Source of the DNA: Legionella nautarum
GTDB taxonomy: Bacteria > Pseudomonadota > Gammaproteobacteria > Legionellales > Legionellaceae
Assembly: GCF_001467895.1 (NCBI RefSeq)
Contig: NZ_LNYO01000027.1
Span: forward strand, 75,992-114,899
Reading direction: 5' to 3'
DNA: 38,908 nucleotides
Part shown: piece by piece, positions 17,877-28,920 of the stretch
Layout: the number at the start of each line of letters is the position of its first letter
Numbering within the stretch: the first letter of the stretch is position 1
Made by a program: the position numbers and the translations under genes
Notes under the pieces: generated by a model
Seen by the model: the letters and a program-made list of their open reading frames with translations, nothing else
Database searches by the model: none
Told to the model about the DNA's origin: nothing

Positions 17877-18050
17877 CTATTTTAATTTAAATGAAACCCC
17901 ATGGAGAAAAATGGCGGCTATGATAAGAAAAGTAATTAAAATAATATAAAAATGGATGGTTTTCTTCTTTTTTCTATATAAAAAGATAAAGCCAAGCAAT
18001 ACAATAACTAGGACACCTAAAGAACCTAAAAACCATCCATTGGCAAACAT
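17877..18050 (-). CDS. 57-residue two-TM protein in the metal operon
   Basis: A small frame from ATG at 18050 to TAG at 17877, behind a good AAAGGA. Two hydrophobic helices (WFLGSLGVLVIVLLGFIFLY and FYIILITFLIIAAIFLHG) are joined by a lysine-rich turn (RKKKKTI). It sits 11 bases after the lipoprotein gene and 22 before the CDF gene, so it is almost certainly part of the operon. No family is recognised. It could be a small accessory subunit of the ATPase or CDF pump, which is an inference from position only. Confidence 0.65.
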   Translation of the reverse strand: MFANGWFLGSLGVLVIVLLGFIFLYRKKKKTIHFYIILITFLIIAAIFLHGVSFKLK

Positions 18051-18061
18051 TTATATTCCTT

Positions 18062-18226
18062 TTAGTCGTCTTTAGGTTGATGATTGTGCCCACCCTCGCC
18101 ACCAAATCCTCCCTCATAGCCAATTTCAGGGTGAGTTTGAGCAGGTTTCGTTTTATTGGTGCAGGCAGATAAGCCAAAACCCAACAAACCAATCAATACA
18201 ATTATTTTAAATCCATTAGTATTCAT
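18062..18226 (-). CDS. 54-residue Gly/His-rich lipoprotein
   Basis: A small frame from ATG at 18226 to TAA at 18062. The signal peptide ends in a lipobox, GLSAC (Cys21), followed by a mature part of only 34 residues, TNKTKPAQTHPEIGYEGGFG, then GEGGHNHQPKDD. The Gly/His tail could chelate metal in the periplasm. It belongs to the arsR-cadA-CDF operon by strand and spacing. A second tiny lipoprotein with a His-rich tail lies at 28319-28492, on the far side of helCBA. Confidence 0.65.
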   Translation of the reverse strand: MNTNGFKIIVLIGLLGFGLSACTNKTKPAQTHPEIGYEGGFGGEGGHNHQPKDD

Positions 18227-18351
18227 TATTTCTCCTTAACACAAATCTCAGAACTATTTACATCGTAACATAGTGAATAACAGAAGATAAATGAATCTTA
18301 TCTGCTCTCAAATTAATACCATACATTTTACAGCCAGCCTTAAAAAAGGAT

Positions 18352-18747
18352 TCATTTTTTAAGGGTTTGTACAAAATCAAGCAACTGTAATGCATCGTTT
18401 TTAGATATGGGTTTTTTAAAATAAATCGTGCTGCCCTGAGATGTTTCATCCTCGTTAGGGTTAGAAGTCAAAATTATAATAGGTGTCTGTTCATTGAATA
18501 CTGAATTTTTTTGTATGCGGTCAATCAGCTCATAGCAATTTAAATTTTTATCCACTAAGATAAAATCATAAGCGCTCATAAAAGCCAGATCTATTGCCGA
18601 TTCATCATCCCAAGCCATATCCACCAAATGCTTCAACTCTAATAAATGCAAACGCATGAGAATACGAGCTCCTAATGAGGATTCAACCACTAAAAAACGC
18701 AAAGCATGAGCGGGATTTTGCTCATTCTTAATCCAGTTATTCATCAT
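18352..18747 (-). CDS. Receiver-domain protein without output domain, in the metal operon
   Basis: This 131-residue protein has a CheY-like fold pattern: LRFLVVESS (beta1), phosphoacceptor Asp66 in YDFILVDKNLN, Thr94 in IIILTSN, Lys111/112 in YFKKPIS. The acidic pocket has Glu22 in place of the usual Asp pair, so phosphorylation may be weak or altered. No DNA-binding domain follows and no histidine kinase is nearby. It lies 36 bases after cadA on the same strand, so it should be metal-induced with the operon. It may be a divergent single-domain regulator or a phosphate sink. Confidence 0.8.
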   Translation of the reverse strand: MMNNWIKNEQNPAHALRFLVVESSLGARILMRLHLLELKHLVDMAWDDESAIDLAFMSAYDFILVDKNLNCYELIDRIQKNSVFNEQTPIIILTSNPNEDETSQGSTIYFKKPISKNDALQLLDFVQTLKK

Positions 18748-18783
18748 CTATCCTATATGAAGATAAAACTGTCGAAACACTCA

Positions 18784-20940
18784 TTAAACGTTCATTTCTT
18801 GATATTCAGAATGCCCTTTATGTGAGTTAAGTAGGCGCAGACCATTTGCAACAACAATTAAGCTCGCACCCATATCAGCAAATACCGCCATCCATAGCGT
18901 TGCTAATCCTCCCAATGCCAGAATAAAAAACACCCCTTTGATGGCAAGGGATAACGTAATATTTTGGCGAAGAATACGCGCCGTTTTTCGGCTTAAATCA
19001 ATATATAAAGGAAGCATGGCTAAATTATCATTCATTAACGCAACATCTGCCGTTTCTAAAGCGGTATCGGTGCCTTTCCCCATCGCAAAACTAATCGTGG
19101 CTTTAGCTAAGGCCGGAGCATCATTGATTCCATCGCCCACCATGCCCACCGTTTTATACTGCTCCAAAAGACGATTAATTGCTTGTAATTTTTCAGTCGG
19201 CAAGACATTCGCCTGCACCTCATCAATCCCCACCTCCTTGGCAATAGCTTGAGCGGTCAGCGCATTATCACCTGTTAACATCGCGGTTTTAAGCCCTTGT
19301 TGATGCAAGGCTTCAATAGCCCATTTGCTGGTGGCACGAAGCGTATCGGCCACCGCAAAAACCGCCAAAACCACTGCTGAATTACTCAAAATAACCGTCG
19401 TTTTTCCCTCTTCTTCCAAACGCTTGAGCTCTTGCTCTACAGCAAGAGAGCACACATTATTATCTTCTGCCAATTGATGATTCCCAACGTAATAGAGCTC
19501 CTGACCAATAGCGCCTTGCACCCCTCGGCCGGGGAGTGCTGAAAATTGCGCTACTTCAAGTAAGGACTCATTAGGTTGATTTTGCCGCCAGTACTCCACC
19601 AATGCATGAGCAACGGGATGCTCCGAATGACTATCAAGGCTTGCAGCAAGTACTAATAAGTATTCTTTGGTTTGTTTTTTATCGTAAGCGATAAAATCAG
19701 TCACTACGGGTTTTCCCTCGGTTAAGGTGCCTGTTTTATCCAGAGCAATTAATTTGAGCTGATGGCCCAATTCTAAATAGCTGCCTCCTTTGATAAGAAG
19801 TCCGTGTTGTGCCGCTGAAGCCAATCCGCTGACTACCGTAACCGGGGTGGAGATGACCAAAGCACAGGGACAGGCAATCACTAATAAGGTTAAGGCCTTA
19901 TAAATCCAATCATAAAAAGGGTAGCCAAACACCAAGGGAGGAATAAGTGCAATAAAAAGTGCAATCAAGACCATGATTGGGGTGTAATAGGTCGCAAACT
20001 TATCAACAAAACGCTGCGTTGGCGCTCGTTCACTTTGTGCCTGTTCAATGGCTTTACCAATTTTAGCAAGCAAGGTATCACCTGATACCTTGCTGACCTT
20101 GACTTCAAAAGCACCGTGCTCATTTAAAGTCCCCGCAAACACGACATCACCAACTTGCTTGCTCACAGGCATGGACTCGCCTGTAATCGGTGCTTGATTC
20201 ACTGTACTTTGTCCCGATATCAGCACCCCATCAAGCGGTATGCGCTCACCGGGTTTTACTTTAAAAACAGCACCGACTGCTACCTCTTCTACAGGCAAAG
20301 TCTGCCATTGACCGTTATCCATCTTAATTTGCGCCACCTCAGGCGCAATTTGCATGAGACTGCGAATGGCCAAGCGGGCCTTATCCAAAGAATAACGCTC
20401 GATGCGCTCAGCAAGGGCAAATAAAACAGTGACCATCGCAGCTTCCGGCCAAGCTCCTATAATCATTGCTCCTAGGATGGCAATCAACATCAAGCTGTTA
20501 ATGTTCATAGCTTTGGTACGCAACGCAAGCAAACCCTTTTTAAGAGTAGATGGGCCACTTAAGATAATGGCGAGCACCGCAGGAAGAATAACCCAGATTG
20601 ATTGCTCTTTTGCCCAGAAATATGCAGTCAACTCCGAACAAAGCGCTAAAAAGCCTGCCAAAGCAATAAATGGCCATGAAGAGTCAATCCGCCGCGTCTC
20701 TTCTTTTGCCAAAGAGGAACTGCCCTGAGTACGCACACTCATGCCTAATGCTTCGATTTGTTTCTGCAATACATCAATCGCGTCAAGACGATGATGCACG
20801 GTCACCTCTTCTGCAATGAAATTAAAATCCAGCTGCTCCACTTCAGGAACTGCCTCTAATTGCCGCCTGATTAATTGCTCTTCAGACGGGCAATCAAGGC
20901 CTGCAACAAAAAAAGTGGTTAAGGTGAGAGGCGTTGTCAT
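18784..20940 (-). CDS. cadA: P1B-type ATPase, Zn(II)/Cd(II)/Pb(II) exporter
   Basis: This 718-residue heavy-metal P-type ATPase has a start at 20940 that overlaps the zinc-ribbon stop. An N-terminal HMA-like domain carries GLDCPSEE (Cys17), a single cysteine instead of CxxC. Later come the A-domain TGES, the membrane site CPC (357-359, in ACPCALVISTP), the phosphorylated Asp401 in DKTGTLTEG, HSEHPVAHAL and GDGINDAPALA. DMGAS in the last TM is the Zn/Cd (P1B-2) type. It pumps divalent soft metals out of the cytoplasm at ATP cost. A longer frame to 21003 exists but would overlap the upstream gene and lacks a better start. Confidence 0.93.
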   Translation of the reverse strand: MTTPLTLTTFFVAGLDCPSEEQLIRRQLEAVPEVEQLDFNFIAEEVTVHHRLDAIDVLQKQIEALGMSVRTQGSSSLAKEETRRIDSSWPFIALAGFLALCSELTAYFWAKEQSIWVILPAVLAIILSGPSTLKKGLLALRTKAMNINSLMLIAILGAMIIGAWPEAAMVTVLFALAERIERYSLDKARLAIRSLMQIAPEVAQIKMDNGQWQTLPVEEVAVGAVFKVKPGERIPLDGVLISGQSTVNQAPITGESMPVSKQVGDVVFAGTLNEHGAFEVKVSKVSGDTLLAKIGKAIEQAQSERAPTQRFVDKFATYYTPIMVLIALFIALIPPLVFGYPFYDWIYKALTLLVIACPCALVISTPVTVVSGLASAAQHGLLIKGGSYLELGHQLKLIALDKTGTLTEGKPVVTDFIAYDKKQTKEYLLVLAASLDSHSEHPVAHALVEYWRQNQPNESLLEVAQFSALPGRGVQGAIGQELYYVGNHQLAEDNNVCSLAVEQELKRLEEEGKTTVILSNSAVVLAVFAVADTLRATSKWAIEALHQQGLKTAMLTGDNALTAQAIAKEVGIDEVQANVLPTEKLQAINRLLEQYKTVGMVGDGINDAPALAKATISFAMGKGTDTALETADVALMNDNLAMLPLYIDLSRKTARILRQNITLSLAIKGVFFILALGGLATLWMAVFADMGASLIVVANGLRLLNSHKGHSEYQEMNV

Positions 20941-21206
20941 AATGAGCTCCCACATTGGCCGCAAAATTTCGCACCAGCAGCGATAGTGGCACCACAAGTG
21001 CATTGAGTCTTCTCAAGGCTACTGCCACATTGGCTGCAAAAACGCGCACCATATGCAAGAGAAGCCTTGCAGCGCGGACAACTCAATTTTTTTGACTCGG
21101 TGTGGGTTGAGTAATTACTAGGTTGATTTTTTTGGCCATGCTTGGAACTGTGGTATCCGCCATGATGGCCACCAAAAGTTCCAAGCATTCGTTTTAGAAA
21201 ACTCAT
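20937..21206 (-). CDS. His-rich double zinc-ribbon protein
   Basis: This 89-residue protein starts at ATG 21206, one base after the arsR stop and with GGAG inside arsR. The N-terminal half is His/Gly-rich (GTFGGHHGGYHSSKHGQKNQ). The C-terminal half has two zinc ribbons, CPRC...CSQCGSSL and CTCG...CGQCGSSL. Its stop overlaps the cadA ATG by four bases. Being locked between repressor and exporter suggests a cytoplasmic metal buffer, chaperone or co-sensor for the ATPase. No named family with that role is recognised, so this is an inference. Confidence 0.75.
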   Translation of the reverse strand: MSFLKRMLGTFGGHHGGYHSSKHGQKNQPSNYSTHTESKKLSCPRCKASLAYGARFCSQCGSSLEKTQCTCGATIAAGAKFCGQCGSSL

Positions 21207-21207
21207 G

Positions 21208-21504
21208 TTAAATCTCCGTCTCTTCAGTAAAGTGTTTGAGCATGTCTGCAAGAATACAACGCACATGGACGTCATAAATGCTGTAATAAATATGTTTGCC
21301 GTCACGATTGGCCATTAGAAGCCTGGCTGAGCGCAATAAACTTAAATGATGACTGGCTAAGGGCACTGAAAGTTGCAGTTGTTCTGCTAATTCTGAAACT
21401 GATTTTGGACCTTCAAAGCATACTATAAGAAGCTTTAAGCGATTAGGTTCACCCATTAAATGCAAGATATCGCTTAAGGTAATGATTTGGTCTTGAGTAA
21501 GCAT
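21208..21504 (-). CDS. ArsR/SmtB-family metal-sensing repressor
   Basis: This 98-residue winged-helix repressor, from ATG 21504, has GEPNRLKLLIVCFEGPKSVS, ELAEQLQLSVPLASHHLSLL (recognition helix) and a beta-wing with RDGKHIYYSI. The motif DVHVRCILADMLKHF near the C-terminus holds Asp and His residues placed like the alpha5 Zn site of SmtB/CzrA. ELAEQL lacks the alpha3 ELCVCDL cysteines of ArsR/CadC. A Zn/Cd sensor of the alpha5 class is therefore more likely than an arsenic sensor. It heads the operon and would repress its own promoter at 21517-21567. Confidence 0.88.
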   Translation of the reverse strand: MLTQDQIITLSDILHLMGEPNRLKLLIVCFEGPKSVSELAEQLQLSVPLASHHLSLLRSARLLMANRDGKHIYYSIYDVHVRCILADMLKHFTEETEI

Positions 21505-21516
21505 AATCAATCAAAC

Positions 21517-21536
21517 AGTTAAACAAGTATTTAACT
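21517..21536 (-). promoter_or_regulatory. ArsR operator (7-bp inverted repeat)
   Basis: AGTTAAA (21517-21523) and TTTAACT (21530-21536) form a perfect inverted repeat around CAAGTA. It lies immediately downstream of the -10 box and 12 bases before the arsR ATG. ArsR/SmtB repressors bind AT-rich inverted repeats of this size over the start point of transcription, so autorepression is expected. Confidence 0.65.
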
Positions 21537-21539
21537 ATT

Positions 21540-21567
21540 GATATAGCCCAATCCTTTTTTTTGTCAA
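21540..21567 (-). promoter_or_regulatory. Sigma-70 promoter of the arsR-cadA operon
   Basis: On the minus strand a perfect -35 TTGACA (21567-21562) is followed after 16 bases by TATATC (21545-21540). The spacer is A-rich then GGATTGGGC. The operator starts within four bases of the -10. The next minus-strand gene upstream, helA, ends at 21705. Confidence 0.6.
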
Positions 21568-21704
21568 ATCACATTTGATGATTAAACCTGTGTACTGGAA
21601 AAAAAATAAATTGACTCTAATAAAGTTATAGAATTTGTTTGAGGTTCTAGTCATTACTTCTATTCCTTATCTTACTGGATGTTCAAGGAACTCCTCATCA
21701 ATCA

Positions 21705-24866
<3,162 letters not shown>

Positions 24867-24872
24867 TTATCC

Positions 24873-26117
24873 TTAGTCCTCGTGGCTTGCGCCTTCCTTG
24901 CCAAGTTCTGCCTTGATGAAAAAGCTGTTCTTAGTGACATACTTTTGCCCAGCATTCAAGCCTGAAAGCACTTCAGCCCATTGATTATCCTGCTGGCCTA
25001 AGGTAACAGGCGTGGCTTCAAAAAAATCTCCTTTTTGGACGAACACCACCTCTTGTTCCCCCATGCGCTGAATCGCAGAAAGTCGAACCGCAACAGGTGC
25101 GGTTTTTTCTTTAATGATAATCTCACCATTCACATACATGCCTGGGAGCCACACACGAGGCGTATTAGATAAGACGGCACGGGCTAATATCGTTTGGCTG
25201 TCTTCAATACCTAATGGCGCAATATACGAAATAGTACTCGTTGCATCAGGCTTTCCTTCATCACCGGTGACTCTCACAGTCATGCCTTTTCTCACTAAAG
25301 GTGCTTCTTTACGGTATAAGGTGAAGTCAGCCCAGACATCATTTAAATTGGCAACGTCGTAAATAGGCTTTGTGCCTTGTGCCATCTCCCCATTGGTCGC
25401 GTATTTTTGAACGATGGTGCCCGTAATAGGCGCGTTAATGGTGTAATTTTGTAGGCTTTCATTGCTCTCAATAGTGACTAATGGTTCTCCTTTCGTCACC
25501 TCGTCACCTAAGTTCTTATTGATGGTTTTAATAATGCCCGCATAACGGGGGTAGATGGGTGCCATCGTATCGCGGTTGGGTACTATTTTTCCCACTACTT
25601 TTAACTGAGTCTTTATTGTCTGCTCTTGAACTGTCTCCGTTTGAATGTCTGCGGCAGTAAGGGTGGAGGGAAGAAGCTTCACGCGGCCCTCATAGCTTGG
25701 ATAATTCCATTGATGGGTTTTACCGGCCAAAGTAAGCTTCACGGCCACATCAAACGAATGAGGCTCAGGAATGGCTTGATTGCTTTGTAGAAAGCCATCA
25801 TTAGGTGAAAAAGTAATGACATCTTTATTTTGATTAAATCGTGTAAGTTCAATGGTAAGTTTAGTATCCGCAGGTAAAACCTGCTTCTCGTTTTGATAAA
25901 AATAAGCACGAAAATGAGGTGGCATTCCTTGGCTAAAGAGAAGAAGTTCAAGACTAATGTCCTCTTGCTTTAATAAACGACCACCATGAGGTCCTTTTTC
26001 AACCACTTCTTCTGCTTTATCACCCGTACTGGACTCATTAGCCCACGTCATTGAGGCATTTAAACTTATCAGAAATAAAAACAGGGTGAGAAAGGTTCTT
26101 AGTGACAGGCAGTTCAT
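24873..26117 (-). CDS. helB: HelB, CzcB-type periplasmic adaptor
   Basis: This 414-residue membrane-fusion protein has a signal peptide ending near ASMTWANE. The segment VEKGPHGGRLLKQEDISLEL opens the CzcB-type N-terminal domain and may contact metal through its His. Lipoyl-like halves (GIIKTINKNLGDEVTKGEPL, YTINAPITGTIVQK) flank a short hairpin, then beta-barrel and membrane-proximal domains. It links HelA to HelC. Its ATG overlaps the helC stop by four bases, and helA follows after nine. Confidence 0.92.
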   Translation of the reverse strand: MNCLSLRTFLTLFLFLISLNASMTWANESSTGDKAEEVVEKGPHGGRLLKQEDISLELLLFSQGMPPHFRAYFYQNEKQVLPADTKLTIELTRFNQNKDVITFSPNDGFLQSNQAIPEPHSFDVAVKLTLAGKTHQWNYPSYEGRVKLLPSTLTAADIQTETVQEQTIKTQLKVVGKIVPNRDTMAPIYPRYAGIIKTINKNLGDEVTKGEPLVTIESNESLQNYTINAPITGTIVQKYATNGEMAQGTKPIYDVANLNDVWADFTLYRKEAPLVRKGMTVRVTGDEGKPDATSTISYIAPLGIEDSQTILARAVLSNTPRVWLPGMYVNGEIIIKEKTAPVAVRLSAIQRMGEQEVVFVQKGDFFEATPVTLGQQDNQWAEVLSGLNAGQKYVTKNSFFIKAELGKEGASHED

Positions 26118-27361
26118 TTGCTCTCCTTAGTCGGATGAAGGCCCAAAAGTCCAGTGAGCTGAATTAGTGTTTTATGAAAATCAGCGTGAGCTTGCTGATA
26201 ATGGCGCTCTTCCTCAAATAAGGTGTTTAAAGCAAGTGATAATTCAATGTAGGTATAACGCCCCATCTTATACCCCTCTTGGGCCAAGTTAATCGATTTT
26301 CGCGCTAAAGGAAGCAGTGAACTGGTCACAAGATTTGCTTCATAATGGCTTTGCTGGGCTTGTAAGAACACGATGTAGGCGTTTTGTCGCACATCAAGAC
26401 GTGCGCCTTGATACATATGGGCAGTTTGCGTGTATTGGGCTTCAGCGGTGAGGATTTTCCCCTGATTTCTATCAAACACAGGAACTTGAGCGTACGCTGA
26501 GGCAACTAGGGCATTGCTGTCATCATCTTCAAAATGACGTCCGCCTAATTGAATGTTTAAATCAGGCCATACGGCCTTCTTAACTGCGGTGATGGTGGCA
26601 CGCTTGGCTTGTAACTGAATGTGTAATTGTTGCAATTGCGGGCTTTGCGGCAGTTTCTTAATTAATTGCGACCACTTTAAGGTCACATCAGGGAGCCCTT
26701 TATCGACTAAAGGCCGGTCTACTCTTAACCCATCACCTAAGAGTCGTGATAATTTAGCACGTTGCGCTAAAGCATCTCTGCCTGCCTTTTTCTCTTGAAT
26801 ACGCGCATCGCCTAAGCGTACTTGAGCGAGACGTAAATCTAATTCAGCACCCGCACCTGCTTTTACGCGTCTATCAATGGCCGCCACAATCTCTTGATTT
26901 AATCGCGTTAATTTTTTTGTTACCTGATGCCACTGACCCGCATACAACGCATCCACATAAGTCATCCCTACACTCATGTACAGTGTTGCCTTATACACCT
27001 GAATTTGCGCGAGAGATGCCAGATAATCACCATAGGTGGCTTTTTGTTGGTAAAAAAGACGATTTCCTAAAGGAATGGGCTGAGTAATAGAGGCCGTGGT
27101 CTCTGCCGCTTCATAACTGGAATAGCTCCCTGAACCACCAAAATTTTCTGCAGTTAAGGTCAATTGAGGATTAGGGTAAAGACCACTTTGAATGAAAAAC
27201 CCGCGCATCGCGCGGGCTTTATCTATTTCGGCTTGTAGCTCAGGATTATTGCGATAAGCGATGTCTAAAGCCTGTTTAAACGTCAAAGGAGTGGCCGCAA
27301 GCACTTCGTTCATCACAAAGTTCATTGCAAGACAAAAGACTGAATAAAATAAATACCGCAT
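26114..27361 (-). CDS. helC: HelC, CzcC-type outer-membrane channel
   Basis: This 415-residue TolC/OEP-family protein has a signal peptide (residues 1-22, ending VLAATPL). LTFKQALDIAYRNNPELQAE is the family opening, and the second half begins near WPDLNIQLGGRHFEDD. It forms the outer-membrane exit of the HelCBA pump. The ATG follows AGGTAGGGA and is the first gene of the operon. About 150 bases into the gene lies a terminator-like hairpin (27194-27216) in the sense orientation. Confidence 0.92.
   Translation of the reverse strand: MRYLFYSVFCLAMNFVMNEVLAATPLTFKQALDIAYRNNPELQAEIDKARAMRGFFIQSGLYPNPQLTLTAENFGGSGSYSSYEAAETTASITQPIPLGNRLFYQQKATYGDYLASLAQIQVYKATLYMSVGMTYVDALYAGQWHQVTKKLTRLNQEIVAAIDRRVKAGAGAELDLRLAQVRLGDARIQEKKAGRDALAQRAKLSRLLGDGLRVDRPLVDKGLPDVTLKWSQLIKKLPQSPQLQQLHIQLQAKRATITAVKKAVWPDLNIQLGGRHFEDDDSNALVASAYAQVPVFDRNQGKILTAEAQYTQTAHMYQGARLDVRQNAYIVFLQAQQSHYEANLVTSSLLPLARKSINLAQEGYKMGRYTYIELSLALNTLFEEERHYQQAHADFHKTLIQLTGLLGLHPTKESK
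27194..27216 (-). terminator. Intrinsic-terminator-like hairpin inside helC
   Basis: In the direction of helC transcription the sequence is CCCGCGC-GAT-GCGCGGG followed directly by TTTTTC. It is a perfect 7-bp all-GC stem with a three-base loop and a U-run, the form of a rho-independent terminator. It encodes ARAMRGFF about 50 codons from the start. In an AT-rich gene this is conspicuous and could attenuate helCBA transcription when ribosomes do not cover it. It may also be a coincidence of codon choice. Confidence 0.5.
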
Positions 27362-27533
27362 TCCCTACCTATTAAGTAATCCATAGCACACTTTATTGTT
27401 TCAGTGTACCTTGATTTTGGGCCTTAATACACCCTACAGCTAAAGAATCAAGAAAAATTGCGTACTAAGACACTGAAATGATGTTCAATTTGGTATACAC
27501 TGCCCTTTATGGGTTCCTCATCCTGTTTATCCT

Positions 27534-28268
27534 ATGTTGATACGATTGTTCTTTATTTTATTAATACTCTTAACTGTCGAACTAAGAGCCCAATCATTAA
27601 CCATTGGGATGGTAGCATACGACCCTCCGTTTTCAATGAATGCCGACAAAAATCATTTCTTTGGATTTGATATAGAGCTCATGACCGAATTATGCAAACA
27701 AATCAAAGTTCAATGCCAATTCAAACCGATGCTGTTTAACGCGCTGTTTACTGACTTAAATGCGGGTAAAATTGACTTGGCTATAGCCGCAATTACCATC
27801 ACTAACGAACGACAGCAATCCTTTCTTTTTAGTCTTCCCTACCTGGCCAGTGAAGCACGTTTTATCACTACAACGAACAACTCGATTCGTAACCTTGAGA
27901 AGCTAACCAATAAGAAGATAGGCATTATTGAAGGCGCTCTCTTTAAGCAATTAATTGCTCAGAAATTTAAAAACAATTCGCTTAAAGAATACCCCTCGAC
28001 CAATCAATTAATCACTGCCCTAAATCAACATGAAGTCGATGTCCTATTGATGGATGATTTTTCAGCCGATTATTGGATAGCGAATAATACCCGTTTATTT
28101 AAGGGAGTAGGGAAACCTTTTCCTGTAGGCATTGGTTATGGCGTTATGGCTAAAATGAGCTCTCTGGCGTTAATCAATCAAATCAATAAAGCACTAAAAC
28201 AGGTTGAAAAAAATGGATTCTATTTGTCTTTATATCAAAAATATTTTCACACCATACCCATGCATTAA
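27534..28268 (+). CDS. Family-3 periplasmic solute-binding protein
   Basis: This 244-residue protein has a signal peptide (residues 1-19, ending ELRAQS) and the SBP_bac_3 core. LTIGMVAYDPPFSM and FFGFDIELMTELCKQ open lobe one, GKIDLAIAAITITNERQQSF is the hinge signature, and DVLLMDDFSAD lies in lobe two. Such proteins deliver polar amino acids or opines to ABC importers. No permease or ATPase gene is adjacent, so the partner is elsewhere or it acts alone. It is divergent from helC, with 172 bases between. Confidence 0.88.
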   Translation: MLIRLFFILLILLTVELRAQSLTIGMVAYDPPFSMNADKNHFFGFDIELMTELCKQIKVQCQFKPMLFNALFTDLNAGKIDLAIAAITITNERQQSFLFSLPYLASEARFITTTNNSIRNLEKLTNKKIGIIEGALFKQLIAQKFKNNSLKEYPSTNQLITALNQHEVDVLLMDDFSADYWIANNTRLFKGVGKPFPVGIGYGVMAKMSSLALINQINKALKQVEKNGFYLSLYQKYFHTIPMH

Positions 28269-28318
28269 TATTAATCCTGTATTGTTTTTCTTAATCCCAA
28301 TAATTAATTCATGCAAGT

Positions 28319-28492
28319 TCAATGATGTCCATGATGGTGCGGGTGATACCCACCAAATACACGCTTATGCGGTTTAGCGTTTTTTGAATCCTCTTTATCT
28401 TTACTCGTAGCAGAGGTGCAGGAAGTTAACAAGAACATTAGAGGAATGAGCACTAATGCATATGAGGTTATTAAAGTGAATTTTTTAATCAT
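28319..28492 (-). CDS. 57-residue lipoprotein with a His-rich tail
   Basis: A small frame from ATG 28492 (chosen over an in-frame upstream ATG that would prepend 30 non-signal residues). A hydrophobic signal ends in a lipobox, FLLTSC (Cys24). The short mature part has lysines and then GGYHPHHHGHH at the C-terminus. The His cluster suggests metal binding on the periplasmic face. It resembles the tiny lipoprotein at 18062-18226 in layout, but not closely in sequence. Confidence 0.7.
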   Translation of the reverse strand: MIKKFTLITSYALVLIPLMFLLTSCTSATSKDKEDSKNAKPHKRVFGGYHPHHHGHH

Positions 28493-28599
28493 GTTATTCC
28501 CTATAGGAAAGTAATGTATCATATAACTCATATTACGCAGGATAGGATAATGAAGTGAGGCTTTATTTACACAGATAAGCACCTCCTTCTAACCCATAT

Positions 28600-28749
28600 T
28601 CAGAGACAATACGTGTGTTGTTTTCCCTCAAAACTAACATCATGCTGAGTCACTTTGATGGTATTGGCGCCTAAAAGAGCTTCCTTGTTTTTCATTGTGT
28701 TCAGTTCATCCGGGTACAAATGCTCATGAGATTGATAAGACTGGCTCAT
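28600..28749 (-). CDS. 49-residue DUF4156-like protein, probably a fragment
   Basis: A frame from ATG 28749 (GAGGTG seven bases upstream) to TGA 28600. The central NKEALLGANTIKVTQHDVSF and the ending KQHTYCL match the C-terminal half of DUF4156-like lipoproteins, including the one at 6892-7359 (FLKNEGRKLNANVVVF...YRC). The signal peptide and lipobox are absent, so it looks like the remains of a paralogue. It may instead be a genuine short cytoplasmic protein. Confidence 0.4.
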   Translation of the reverse strand: MSQSYQSHEHLYPDELNTMKNKEALLGANTIKVTQHDVSFEGKQHTYCL

Positions 28750-28920
28750 TCCATTCACCTCTGATGCAAAAACCTTACCTAAATATTGACGCTTTTTAAA
28801 TGCCCAGTTTGTGCTACTTTTATTTGTGACCTTTCAGGCGATAAAAGAATATTCTTATTACTATACCCCAAAAGACCAACGCATATCATGAACCCGCTCA
28901 ATTGCCTCATTTAATTCCCC

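Noticed and set aside
18258-18449. 63-codon minus-strand frame downstream of the receiver gene
   Set aside because: It overlaps the receiver gene in a different frame and its sequence is not protein-like beyond the overlap.
21611-21634. MerR-type promoter (TTGACT...TAGAAT) between helA and arsR on the plus strand
   Set aside because: The spacer is only 10-12 bases, the dyad is weak, and it would transcribe antisense into helA with no gene following.
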